Positions 1 through 11,359 of a stretch of DNA of 64,000 nt are shown piece by piece. Position numbers and translations under genes: made by a program. The stretch is from Alisma plantago-aquatica (lineage: Eukaryota > Streptophyta > Magnoliopsida > Alismatales > Alismataceae): assembly GCA_963693085.1 (NCBI GenBank), contig OY856409.1, positions 525,535,303-525,599,302 on the forward strand. The letters run 5' to 3'. The number at the start of each line of letters is the position of its first letter. The stretch's first letter is position 1. Below the pieces are notes generated by a model, which was not told the origin of the DNA, made no database searches, and worked only from the letters and a program-made list of their open reading frames with translations.

Positions 1-829
1 GATGACAAATGGATACAATATTAGCTTTATAGCACATTGGCCAACGTAAGTGAACCATCTCACTCAAATTTGGAACGTTAACATTTTCTATTGAGTTGAT
101 CTAGATGTAATGGTTACTTTGTCTTAATGTTTTCGAATGAGGATGATCCTCTTACTACTATAAAAGATGGTCCTTAGTTTGTGGTTGGGAAATCGATGAT
201 CATTAAAAAATGGGAGAGGAGTGATCCGATGGAAAGGCTAGAGCTATATGAGATCCAGATTTTTATTAAAATTTGTGACCTACATTTTGAACTCTGGGAT
301 AATGACATGTTGATGAGGATTGGTTCATATCTTGGCAAACAACTGAGTCCTGACAAACTAAAAGATGAATTTAGAAGACTTGAATTCACCAGGATTCAAG
401 TCCTTATTTATGTAGATTTTTCTTTCCCAAAGGAATTAGAGATACAAAGTGAGGAAGGACAAAAGAATTAAAATCCATTTTTAGTATGAGAGAGAGCCCT
501 CAAGATGCTTGCATCGTAGAAACTTTAGTAATTAATTCAGATTATTCCCCCATCACTAAACATAAACTTTAGAAGATCCCAAATAGAGAAGGGAGGAAGA
601 AGACATGGGTTCCTAAATCTAAGACAACTCTGATTGAGGATGAAGTTGAGGTCTTAAGTGATGTTGTTGAAGATATGGCAAGCACTCACACTTCAATAGA
701 ATCCAATTCCAGTGACAATGAATCAATTGCCTTGAATAACAAGGCTCCTATTCTCAATGCAACAAATGCTAAGAATGGTGACTCTAATGAACTAATGATC
801 ACTCTAGTATCATCTCCTATCTGACATAC
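1..829 (+). pseudogene. LINE ORF1 relic (DUF4283-like)
   Basis: This is a decayed fragment of the first open reading frame of a plant L1-type LINE, which encodes an RNA-binding protein of the retrotransposition particle. An open stretch at 181-471 encodes about 96 residues laid out like DUF4283: GKSMIIKKWE near the start, a central DNDMLMRIGSYLGKQL, then FTRIQVLIYVDFSFPKEL. The last two match the family's 'RIGS.LG.PL' and 'ARI.VE.D...PL' blocks. After a stop at about 471, another frame reads TWVPKSKTTLIEDEVEV and then an acidic and Ser/Asn-rich tail up to about 820. No zinc knuckle remains. The left side runs off the window and the right side ends at the terminus of a CACTA element. The family call is from pattern recognition only. 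Confidence 0.55.
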
Positions 830-1169
830 CACTAGTACATTTTTGACCTTCGGTGTCACTATTCTTGAAGTTAGATTTTTATAGAAAATCGACACAATAG
901 GGAGATAGAGTCGGTTCGTATAACACAAACACTACTATTGGTCAAGTGTTTTCGATTAAGAAAAACACGGGTACCACTTTTACTATAACGTTAGTTTCTT
1001 TGTACAAAACCAACATCTAAGATAGCCCGAAACAACTAAATTTTTAGAAAATTTTGATATAGGCATATTGCTTCAGGTGTCGAAAACTGACGATAAAGCC
1101 CTTCCCGTGAAATAATTTTTTCCTCCAGAAAGACTATGTTATTGGTTTTTACATTACAAACCTACAATG

Positions 1170-1700
1170 TAGGTCAAGTACACTACAGAAAGTGTTTCCT
1201 CTGAAAACCCAGTGTGTCTTTGTTTTTGCTAAAAGAATGGACAACAAAGGTTTCCTCCACATACCTCATAAAAAAATATTTCCCCCCAAATTGTCTTATG
1301 ATGTCGCTTTTTTGTTGGAAGCTGATGAATAAAGTCTTAGAAAGGTTGACATTTTTACCAGGGATAAGTACATGTGGTGTCAATTTTTGGTGGGAAATCT
1401 ATGACATAGATTTGGCTATGAGTTTGGTTTTTTGTTGGAAACCAAAAAGCTAAGTCTTAACAAGGTTTACATTTTTTATTCAGGACAAGTACATGTGGCA
1501 TCAATATTTTACTGAGAAACTAACAATATAGCTGGACCTATGACATCAGTTGTTCACGACAATAGACAACTAAAGTCTAACTGAGGTTGGTGTCTTTTAG
1601 TAGGGATAACTACACATGACGTCAGTTTTCTAGTGAGAAACCCACGACATAGATTGATCTATGTCGTCGGTTTGGCTTAGCCATATGACAAATTTCTACT
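1170..1700 (+). repeat. 121-bp subterminal tandem repeats of CACTA-1
   Basis: About four degenerate copies of a 121-bp unit. The marker 'catgtgg' plus a 'tcaat' block falls at 1371 and 1492, and a diverged version (cacatgacgtcagt) at about 1613. Each unit also carries an 'aagtct(t/a)a..aaggtt' block and a 'gagaaac/gggaaat' block. Direct subterminal repeats are typical of CACTA elements, where they bind the element's DNA-binding protein. That role is inferred here. Confidence 0.65.
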
Positions 1701-2989
1701 TAGTTGCTAGTTTTTTCTAGAAACTGACTTCTAAGTTCATTTAATAGTACCTAAAACTTTTTATTCCCCCATTCTCTATTAAATCATGATACCTAGTTCT
1801 CTACTGCTCTGGCAACAATGACTTTACAAGGTTAGCTCTACCGCTTCCATCCTCCACCGCTACCTCTTACAACCTCATCTACTACCTGCTCTACCTCCCG
1901 CAAAGCCCCTGTTTTGCTTGATTGCTCACTCAAAGCTCTGTGTTGCTACTCTCCTGCGCTCCCCCATAGATCTCTACTGAAAAGCCTCCGCCGCCTGTTC
2001 TCCACCTCCTCCAGTGGAAATTGCTGCAACAACTGCTCCACCACCCACCATTAGCACAACTACCACCCACCACTAACGTAACCACCATCATGGCTAGGTA
2101 GTTTTTTTGTTTCTCTGCTGCTAATGTTTTGAGATTTATGTGTTTCTTGGACTCTAACACACATTTATGTATTGTAATTTTACTCCTATTTGACATCAAA
2201 ACTCACTCTAATCATAAATTTAATAATTTTTGCCCCTCTTTAGCATAAGAATCATCCTCTTATCCCCTTTTGCTAGATTTGTGCTAGATATCACTTAATG
2301 CATGAACGTGATGCATGATCACATTTGAATCAAATAATGTTTTGACCGAACTAGTGTGTTTTACTATGTTGGATCCTTAAATCAATAAATATGTAATACA
2401 TCTTATATTTACCCCTTTTGTTATATAAGGATGTCTTTGGTTCTTATTCACTCATAACTAATATAATTATCATGTCTTGATGAACCTAAACCTTATTTTC
2501 CCTATTATTTGTTGGCCTACAAACCCATCTGAAATTTACTCATTAGGAGTAAATCTTGGTTAGTCACCAGTTTGGAACTATTCTTGAACACTCAATCTCA
2601 CGTAGGATGTAAGTGTATAATGTGTATTCCATCTTTCAAATGTTTCTTTAGCACTTCTATATTTTTATCTAAGTACATATGTATGTGGGTATTTGCCCGC
2701 CTACATCGGTATACTTGGGGAATTGTGGGAAGATGTTGTTGAAATATTCTTAAAAACTGAATACACAATATATACTTACCGGTGATATTAGGTGTTTAAC
2801 AATGGGATAGGTGGTACACATTCATTACTAAACCCTAATTTTAAGCCCTATTCCTTAAATATTTAAACTGTAAGTCCTAAACTCTAAATGATAAACACTA
2901 ATATTTAAACCCCAATATCTAATCCCTAATATCTAAATCCTCATCTCTAAATACCTAATTCATTATTCATTTTTCTATGTGATCATAGA
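1701..2989 (+). other. Noncoding spacer of CACTA-1, with degenerate telomere-like tract
   Basis: No coding frame is supported. Positions 1800-2060 are rich in C and T (many ctcc, ctac and cacc words), unlike the AT-rich surroundings, and may be a promoter or leader of the transposase gene. Positions 2826-2960 hold many variants of the plant telomere word (aaccctaa, taagccct, taagtcct, aatccctaat) spaced 7 to 15 bases apart. Confidence 0.4.
2826..2960 (+). repeat. Degenerate interstitial telomere-like repeats
   Basis: A run of about a dozen words related to CCCTAAA, such as aaccctaat, taagcccta, taatccctaa and taaatcctca. None are in perfect tandem. It could be an old interstitial telomeric tract or AT-rich drift inside the CACTA element. 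Its position just upstream of the TNP2 start is constant only in this copy, as CACTA-2 has lost that region. Confidence 0.4.
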
Positions 2990-4715
2990 ATGGATCAATC
3001 AAGGATGTCCATTTCAATTTTCTACACTATGGAGTTTATTACTGGTCTTGTTTAGTTTATAAGATTTGTGGAGGATCATAGAAAACAACGTGGAGATAGG
3101 TTATATTGTCCATGTAGGAATTACAGTAACAACTCAAAGTTCGACATTTTTGACAAAATTAAAAGTCATTTCGTGTGAAAATGGATTGTACAAGGCTATA
3201 TAGAATGGTATTAGCATGAAGAGATTCTTACTAGGAGATAAGTATATTCCAACAACAATACTTGTATTGAAGAAGAAATTTTAGATGATGATGTAGATGT
3301 GAATGAACTAATTCCAATAGACATGGTTGATGAGATGCTAGATAGTTATGGGGGTAAATCTTACTAATCCATCTTCCTTATTTAGAAATATTATGTGTGA
3401 TGTAGACAGGCTATTATAGTTAGTTTTTAATAAATTTTGTTGTGGTGAGATTGAATACTCTAAAGGATAATAATATATGGAGTTACAAAAAATTGATGTC
3501 TCTATTGTCTTTATTGAAAGAAATTCTTCCTGAAGGAAACAAGCTTTCAATCCCAATATACAAATTAAAGAAAATGCTTTGTCCAATGGGAATGGTGGCT
3601 AAGAACTATGTGTTATTTCAAAAAGAATGTATCGATTTGAAAAATTGTCAAAAATGTCGGGCATCAAGGTAAAGAATAACAAATTCAGGTAAGCCCAAAA
3701 TTGTCTCTCATGCCATGGTGATGTGGTATTTACCTATAATCCAATAGTTTCAACACTTGTTTATCAATACTATGGATGCACATAATTTATGTTGGAAAAC
3801 ATAGGCAAAGAAAAACAATGATGGGATCCTACATCATGCGCCCGATTCTCCATAATAGAAGGAAATTGGTTTATTGTACCTTGAATTTGGTGAAGAAGTC
3901 ATGAATCTAATACCTAGGATTTGTACCGACAAGATGAATCCATAAAGAACATGAAGCATCCAACATAAAACTAGTCCTTTAATCATTGTTATGTACAATA
4001 TTCTTCCCTAGTTGTGTATGAAAAATAAGTACAACATGTCCTTGTTTATATCGGGCCCCAAACAACCTGGAAATGGTATTGCTATTTTTCCTGACACTCA
4101 AATTGATGACTTAAAAAAATTATTGCAAGAAGGTGTGATGACCTATGATTCTTCATGTAGAGATACATTTCATTTACATGCTATGTTGTTTTGCACTACT
4201 AATGACTTTCCAACATATGGGAATTTGTATGGATACAACCTAAAAGGATACAAAACATGGCCTATATGTGAGGAGAACACTGATTAAATATTATTAAAAG
4301 ATGGTGGAAAGATCGTATATCTTAGTCATTGAAGGTTTCTTCCAAAAGTGCATCCTAGCCAAAGGTTGTGGAAAGCATTCAATAGTTCAAATGAGGAATA
4401 CAATGCCCCTAAACATATATCAAGGGAGGATATTTATGAAAGAGTAAAAGACTTTGTCAATGCATTTGTTAAGAGACCACAATGTACTATTCCCATATGG
4501 ACTGAAAAATCTTTACTCAAGAAGTGGTCAATATTCTAGGATCTTTCTTATTGGAGTTCTTTGGCAGTTTGGTGTTGTATTGATGTCATGCATGTTGAGA
4601 AAAATGTTTGTGATAGCGTCATTGGATCTATGTTGAATATACCAGGTAAGACTAAAGATGGCATTGAATCCAGATTCGACCTACATGAAATGGATATAAG
4701 GAAATAATTAACAAC
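2990..4715 (+). pseudogene. TNP2-like transposase relic of CACTA-1
   Basis: TNP2 is the catalytic transposase of En/Spm elements. The relic starts with an ATG at 2990, followed by a degraded transposase-associated domain: 'LYCPCRNYSNNSKF' near 3103-3140, then 'KSHFV' and a Trp-rich block. From 3442 the frame matches the CACTA-2 protein closely (LLSLLKEILPEGNKL, KKMLCPMGM). Further matches are VMTYDSSCRDTFHLHAMLF at about 4135-4195, GYKTWPICEENTD at about 4250-4287, and DVMHVEKNVCDSVIGS-like residues near 4580-4630. Several stops and frameshifts lie between these blocks. Unlike CACTA-2, this copy keeps the N-terminal associated domain. The sequence breaks off within the 'DL.EM.I' block near 4690. 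Confidence 0.75.
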
Positions 4716-6854
4716 ATAAGTTAGGAGCGATCTAAAAACATTTTACCTCTCTTGGTCAAACCCTAATAAAGACAAGACCATTTACTATCATCAGATTCCC
4801 ATCATCTTAACCCTAGTTACATATAATTAGTCATATGAGGATTTATATTGATTTAGGATTCATCATCATATAACATGAGTTATATGCATTTAACTGATAT
4901 CAGTCTTTCATATTAATTTTTAGATACAAATATGAGGGTTTTTGTAAATTCCTTCATTTATTGACCATAAATGTATTTATTGCATTTCATTTAAGGTTAT
5001 TAGCCCCAAATATCCATACTAAGAAAATTACATGATTATATGTCATAACATGATCATATCTAACATATAAAAAATTATATATCCTATTTTGGAGGTGCTG
5101 GTACATTCTCATAAATTTGGTTCATTGTTTGGTATTTATTATGAGTGATAAAAGTGTAATACATCTTACTTGATGTCATCTAATTTTAAACATCAGGGTA
5201 CTGATACTATGCTACCAAAGAGTATGAGATGTAAGACCTTGACCCAATGTGTGCATGTATTAACCCTAGATCATATTCATTAAGCATATCATGGTGTGCT
5301 AAAGAAACTTATACAAGTGGCTTGTCAAACACATATAAAAACTTCATATAGTCCAATTGAGGTCCCCCTGACCTGTATCATGATGGTATTTACATGCTTG
5401 GTCTCTCTGAGACATTCACCTCTTTGAGTATCTTATATGCACAAAATGTATCCTCCCACTTTGGTATAGGGTTCTTATATATACCTCATTGTCACTGGTG
5501 ATCATCTTCCCAAGATTTAGCCACACAAGCACAAGCCAAACTAAAATATGACACTCTTTTCATAGATTCTTTACCCTCCACACATGCTTACCTAAAACTC
5601 TCTTTTATATGAATCCACTAGATTCATAGAAGGAACCACCAACCTGAGCTTGAGGCTTTATAGAAACTAACATATTTACCTCCTCCAGGGTCTTAGGACT
5701 CTCTCTCCCTCACCTAGATGGCAGGTACTCATATTCATATTCACAAATACACATATACCAACCTCTCTCTAACTCTAGGTTTTGGTCCTCCCAAGGACTT
5801 TTAGGGATCAACAAAGCAACACGAATCATGCATTAAGAAATTCAACTCTTTTACTCAGGAGTAATCTAGCTTATGACATCATATCACAAATTTCTCATAA
5901 TTCTCATATCTTGGAGTTTAGTTTCTTTGACCTTCTCCCTCTGGGCCTCACTCTCTCTAGAGTTAACCTTATAATCGGTCCTAACACTAGAGGTCATCCT
6001 TCATAAAAGAGATTGAGGCTCTTATTGGCTCACATCTTATTTTATTTTAGCTTATCTTATCATAGAAAAGCACATGTACTAGCATCATCAAACTTATCCC
6101 AAACCCTCAAATCTGAACTTAGGTCCTCAAAGACAAACATTTAACACCATTAACCATCTTATCATATTATATAAACATATATCATATATGAAACTTATTT
6201 CATCTATTCAATATATCACATATTTCAACAAGGCTCTAGACATCTAACCTAGAACTATTCTCTCGTCTAGATTAATGTCACTCACTTTCACTCAGGTTGC
6301 ATGACCACTTCCTACTCGTACATATGTAACGACACATTTATGTAATAATTACATATATAATAAAATATTATATAGTTTTTCTCAGATAAAACATGTGTCA
6401 AAAAAAACTAATGAGGTTCGATCTGATTGGAATCAAAAACAAAATCTACAAAATAAGTATCCCACACATAGTAGAGAGTCTAGTGTCATGTCACCTAATG
6501 AAAAGGATGAGAACACGATGTAGACTGGAGTAGCTACCCAAAACATAGATGAATCATATGTCAAGGGTTTATCTTCCCTTCATGTACATTACCTCTAGGT
6601 AATGCAACATCCCATACCACCAAATTATAAGGAAACCCTTAGGACTTTATATACAACATGCATTAGTCATGACCTAGTTCTCAGACATCTAGGTACTAAT
6701 ATAGAGGCTATGTCAGATCTAGTCTCTAAAAGATGAATAATCTAACCCTAAATATTTTTAAGTTCAAGGTTTTTTTTAGTTTGAGTTGCATAATAAGTAA
6801 ATGCCATGCTTTGCTACTAAAGGTTACATCCAATGCAAGAAAAACAAACACAAC
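4716..6854. other. Unassigned AT-rich repeat sequence, possibly LTR fragment
   Basis: No convincing coding frame is seen. Around 6325 the words tgtaacgacac and, near 6600, gtaatgcaaca look like the ends of a reverse-oriented LTR. This is weak, and no primer site or duplication supports it. Positions 5500-5740 are relatively rich in C and T. The stretch separates the broken end of CACTA-1 from the intact terminus of CACTA-2. Confidence 0.3.
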
Positions 6855-7330
6855 CACTAGTACATAACCGGCCTTTAGTGTTGGTTATTTAAGGCCTTTA
6901 GTGTCAGTTTTTAAGAGACACCTATGTGGGCACCGCTAAAAGCCCAACTGTTACGCATCGGTTCTCAAACTGACGCCACAACCCTTCGCACGCCACCGAA
7001 AACGTGCCAACAGGGGGTATAGGTGTCGGTTATTAGCTTTGAAACCGATGCCATATACCTTCATGCTAAAAAAAGGGCACCATCTGGGGCACTATCGGTG
7101 TCAGTTTATTAGTGATAACCGACACCATTTCACCCGCTCTCACGACCGTACTAGCCAGCACGACCGTGGTGTCTAGTCCGCTGCTACGGCCGTGCTAGCC
7201 AGCACGGTCGTGGTGTCTGGCCTCATTAGGGAAATTGACGTCGATTACTAGTAGGGCAACCGACACTGTAATCATTTGTCGTCAGTTTTATACAAATAAC
7301 CGACCCCTATTTTATGTTTTTTTCTGTCAG
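6855..7330 (-). repeat. CACTA-2 terminal and subterminal repeats
   Basis: The terminal CACTAGTACAT is followed by repeated short words on both strands: cctttagtgt(t/c)ggtt, ggtgtcggttatta, aaccgatgcc, aaccgacacc, ggtgtcagttt. A GC-rich patch at 7135-7225 carries a duplicated unit (cacgaccgt..tagccagcacg..cgtggtgtct). These words are the expected binding sites for the element's DNA-binding protein. The binding itself is inferred. Confidence 0.75.
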
Positions 7331-7439
7331 TCTGCAGACCTGCTATGGCTGGTCGCAAGATGAGAAACATGCAGTTCAGTTATGAACTGTAGGTTTTACG
7401 ACATCCATTGATATCGGCCAACAAAAGGCCACAAACCTA

Positions 7440-7660
7440 CAAAATTAACAACATAAATGTTCACACATTTAGCAACATGAAGTTCCATTCGATTTTCACA
7501 CATGTAGAAACATTCATGTAGAAATATGTAGTTCCATTCATTTTCACATTCACATATGTAGAAACATTCATATAGCAACCAACAGATTCATTCATTTTCA
7601 CTCAGACACATGTAGAAACATTCAGACATGTAGAAACATTCACACATATTATAATTCAAA
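7440..7660. repeat. Minisatellite of 'catgtagaaacattca' units
   Basis: Imperfect repeats of a unit near 'acatgtagaaacattcac', with at least five recognisable copies between 7495 and 7650 interspersed with 'ttccattcattttcac'. It lies between the subterminal repeats and the 3' end of the second CACTA-2 gene. Confidence 0.6.
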
Positions 7661-7691
7661 AATTCATTTACAAAATATCATTCTTTAGTCA

Positions 7692-9037
7692 TTATTCGCT
7701 ATCAACATCCCAATTATATGTTAAAACCCCCACTACTTGTATGGCTGTTTCCCATTCTTCTCTTACTTCATTTAATTCTCCCGTTGTATAGGGAGCATGT
7801 ACATCTAGTAAGGCCTTTCCTGTAGTGTGGTCAGTTATAAACACCTGCAAAGAGAATGATGTATATATATAATTAATGAGCTATAAATAAGATTGATATA
7901 CTTCATATTATCTAATGATAATATATATAATACCTTAGGAATGGTATCGATGTCCACTACGGCATATTTGATAATCATGTGCATAAATCACATCACATAG
8001 TATGCACATGCCCATCCGTTGTCTTGTGTATCACACTATAAATTGAAACATACAAAATATTAAAAAATACAAGTAATTAACCACTGTTCACATAAATAAT
8101 ATATACATTGCAGTCGGGAACTTACTTCCATGTTTTGCCAAATTATTTTTTAGTTCTTTTTCCTGGGGACCTTTCCTCCAGCCTTTTTGAACTCATCTAA
8201 ACCCCTACATGTTAATGTAACACAGTACATTGCATAAATAAATATTAATGTAATAACATATGTTAACGGATATACAAATGAAATATTTTTCACCAGAATA
8301 ATGCCATTTTCATTATGTGTCCATATTTTGAATTCAATTTAGTCCCCTTAGGATCTAGATAATAGACAGTGAATGTCTCAGGGACAATAACTAATAACTC
8401 CCAAAGCGTACCTCTAGAGGTAAAAAAGTAAAAAAAAAAACTCAAAATCCACAATAAAAATGTAATTTTCTTAAGTCCAAATTATAAGCAAAGTAAACTT
8501 ACTCCACATTGAATGGAGCTATTCTCACCGTCTTCTTATTTTGAGAAAAATTTGTGAAGGCATCACAACAGTATTGGTGAACTGACGGAGGGTCTTTAAC
8601 TACTAGACTAATCAAAGATGGAATAAAAAATCCTACATGTTCGGATGAAAAATCTACACATATCTTGTCTAAGTAGCTGCAAAACATGTATTACACCTAC
8701 ATTAATAAATAAGAAACCAGATCACCAGATCCTACACAAGTTATATGGATGTATAAAGAAGATCTCACCTTATCCATAGCTCTATCACAGATGTATTCAG
8801 CCAATCATATCGAAAAAACTCCAAAATATCTTGTATAAATAGGTTGCTTTCGTATGATTGACCTGCAGCATCCGCATCTATAGAAACAGTTATAGGGCAA
8901 TTTATATCATGTTCGCCTAACCATATTGCCATACCCCTACAGTTAGGACCTAACGGGACAGGTAGGTCCTGTGGAACCCAACTTGATAATGTAAGAGGTG
9001 GAGGTGGAGGCATAGATGCTCTGGGTGTCTTCTTTTT

Positions 9038-9087
<50 letters not shown>

Positions 9088-11069
9088 AAGGTCAACTGAC
9101 ATCATATACACACACTAACAATTTAACATAATGTAAATTTACCATACAATTTCGGTATAGAGGACATCCTCTTTTGGCCACAATATCACTCCACCTTCTG
9201 CCTCACCAAGCGTTTCATAATCTGGGTGGGCATATGGCAATGGAAGATCCATCCAGTTGGGGAATATACGTAGCGGGCTCACACAAACCCAAGCAGCTAG
9301 TAATGGAGACCCATGAAACATTTCCCCTAGTAGGGATGGGTAAGCCTACACCTCTGCAATGACAAATTCTTTAATTTTTAGACGGCATGGCTTCAACCCC
9401 TACAAATTTTTGTGTGAAGAATGTTATATACATATATACATATCATCTTGAAAAGACTAGTTATTATGTCATAAAAATACTTACAGTGGATGTGCTAGGT
9501 GGTGGATCTACATGATTACTCCCAACCTCTGTAGTAGGAGTAGAGAGGGACACCATAGGTACTGTCTGCTGAGTGGCAGTCTGAGATGCCTGCCACTTGC
9601 TCAGTGCTTCTTCGAGTTTCCTATCAACTAGCTTATCTACCTATACATGGATAAAAGAAACATTAGCTTCCGATTATTGAATTCTCTTTTACAGTAACAT
9701 TATAAAGAAAGAATAGGTTACCTCTTCTTGTGAAAGTCCCACTTTTCGGACATGTTTGCACTGGGATGGCCCAAAGAACGTTTTGATGCCCACACCAGCG
9801 CCTACAACCCTAACACGTCCAAGATGCTCTGGGTTACCCAGAGCAACTGTCAATTCTTCCCTTGTGCCATCAGGGATGAACTTGCCTTATTTTGTCAGCT
9901 CGTGCAGCTCCCGCTAATCGCCAAAACAAAAATTTGTAATTAAGTAAACACCACAAATAATCAATATTTGAACGATTGTTGTAAGAGTTGTATTTTACCA
10001 TTTTTGCAGCCGCCTCAGCAGTTGCGGGCTTCCTTATTTCTCCCTTCTTATTTTTCATCCCAGCTATCCAGACATCATGGCGAGGCAGAGGTGTGCTACC
10101 TATAGTAGAGGACTCCTGAGTAGCAGCAGACTGAGCAGTAGCCTCAGACTGTAGTCTTTGGCGAATGCCTTCATACCCCTTTGGACCCATTGTGTGGTCA
10201 TGCACATTCAGTGCACGCCTTACTTTTTGTGCCTCACTGAGGGCCTAGTTAGTATGCACATTAATAATTTGGTTAGTAACACTAAATGTTAATCTTGAAT
10301 AGGTGAGATTTGTCCTAATACCTTGAATTCATCAGTTTATCTTGAAGTAACAAATGCGTCCCATTCTTCTTGGTCCAGGAAGTTCCACTATTCTGTGGCT
10401 ATCTTCTTCCTCTTGTCACCTTCTTTTATGTATTCTCGGGTGAGATTTGTCCTATAGTTTCTTAGGACTCTCCCACAACGTTGCATCACACATTTACGAT
10501 GCAACTTTTCATCCAATTCGAATATACTATACAAAATAGAATTGCTATTAACTAGTATCCAAAAAAATAGTAATCTAACAAATAGAATTGCAAATTAGTA
10601 ATCAATAACAACTCACGCATAAATCCTTCCATATTACGTCTTTCTTCTCCTTAGGAATTTTATGCTAAGAATCTATCTTACAACCACAATGGCTACGAGT
10701 AACATACCCAAGATATGAAACAAACGAATTGCGATTCACTCCAATTGCATTTCCTGCATTATCAAAATCCATAACAAGTTTGGGTCCATTGCCCCTTTGT
10801 GCTATTAACTTCTTCATCATAGTGATGCCCCTTCTCTTGTCAACTTTTTGGTGTTGCTCATCAAGTTCCTCAAGTGCTTCAGAGGGTACATTTGCATCAT
10901 AAACCTAAAATTTGACAAAATAAACACACTTACATGATATAACTAGAAATGAACATATAGATATAAATATATGATATATATTTTTAAAACTTACATTGTG
11001 AGGCGGCACATTGATTTCCTCACCCTCACGGTAATCATCAGCACGGTCATCAGGAGAATGCTCAGCCAT
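7692..11069 (-). pseudogene. CACTA second gene: PF03004-like region joined to Ulp1/C48-like protease region
   Basis: The proposed start is the ATG at 11069 (MAEHSPDDRADDYREGEE). A GT-AG intron follows at about 10994-10914. The second exon carries the Transposase_24-like core: RRGITMMKKLIAQRGNG, then NAIGVNRNSFVSYLGYVTR (10900-10690). Later exons give FELDEKLHRKCVMQ (about 10530), GPKGYEGIRQRL (about 10180), and GNPEHLGRVRVVGAGVGIK (about 9830-9775), the diagnostic C-terminal block of PF03004. Downstream exons resemble a Ulp1/C48 cysteine peptidase: 'GTLWELLVIVPETFTVYYLD' at about 8420-8340, and 'DTQDNGWACAYYVM' at about 8030-7990 with the Gln and Cys of the active site. The usual catalytic His of the HW motif reads Leu. 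Stops interrupt the exons (after DS, ATE, TSR, YYVM and IAEV). The natural stop is TAA at 7692-7694. Exon borders are approximate. Confidence 0.7.
9041..9083. repeat. (AT)n microsatellite
   Basis: About 43 bases of pure AT dinucleotides, in a probable intron of the second CACTA-2 gene. Confidence 0.95.
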
Positions 11070-11325
11070 CTAAAAGTTCACATTCACATTGTAAAGTAAT
11101 TCATATTGTAAAGCTCACATTGTAAAGTTCACATTCACATTATAAAATTCACATTCTAAAGTTCACATTCACATTGTAAAGTAATTAACATTGTAAAGTT
11201 TACATTGTAAAGCTCACATTGTAAAGTTCACATTCACATTGTAAAGTAATTCACATTGTAAAATTCACATTGTAAAGTTCACATTCACATTGTAAAGTAA
11301 TTCACATTGTAAAGTTCACATTCAG
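11064..11325. repeat. Minisatellite 'ttcacattgtaaag' between the two CACTA-2 genes
   Basis: Repeats of about 15 bases, variants of 'ttcacattgtaaagt', often in pairs as 'gttcacattcacattgtaaagtaa' so that a higher-order period of roughly 30 to 60 bases appears. It fills the interval between the second gene's start (11069) and the end of TNP2 (11360). On the minus strand it is the intergenic region, and could affect read-through or promoter spacing. Confidence 0.85.
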
Positions 11326-11359
11326 AAAAATAAAACATATAAAAAAATTAAACATGCCT

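Larger units (their letters stand above)
830..4715 (+). mobile_element. CACTA (En/Spm) element relic, CACTA-1, 3' truncated
   Basis: The left end starts with CACTAGTACAT at 830. CACTA-2 has the same 11 bases at its end at 6855. Behind it lie 121-bp subterminal repeats (1170-1700), a C/T-rich stretch (about 1800-2060) that may be the leader or promoter, AT-rich spacer, and a TNP2 transposase relic (2990-4715) on the same strand. Homology to the CACTA-2 TNP2 stops abruptly near 4715, so the 3' part is deleted or displaced. The element sits in the LINE ORF1 relic. The 3 bases before the terminus are TAC, but no partner duplication can be tested because the other end is missing. Confidence 0.7.

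Noticed and set aside
181..471. Possible small host gene
   Set aside because: Its layout follows the DUF4283 domain of LINE ORF1, and the flanks continue as broken LINE frame.
1930..2199. Minus-strand frame with Gly/Trp-rich residues, possible small protein
   Set aside because: Antisense to a C/T-rich leader-like stretch of CACTA-1. Biased composition explains the open frame.
6325..6609. Short reverse-oriented LTR (TGTAACGAC...GCAACA)
   Set aside because: Only the end words fit. No primer site, purine tract, duplication or second copy was found.
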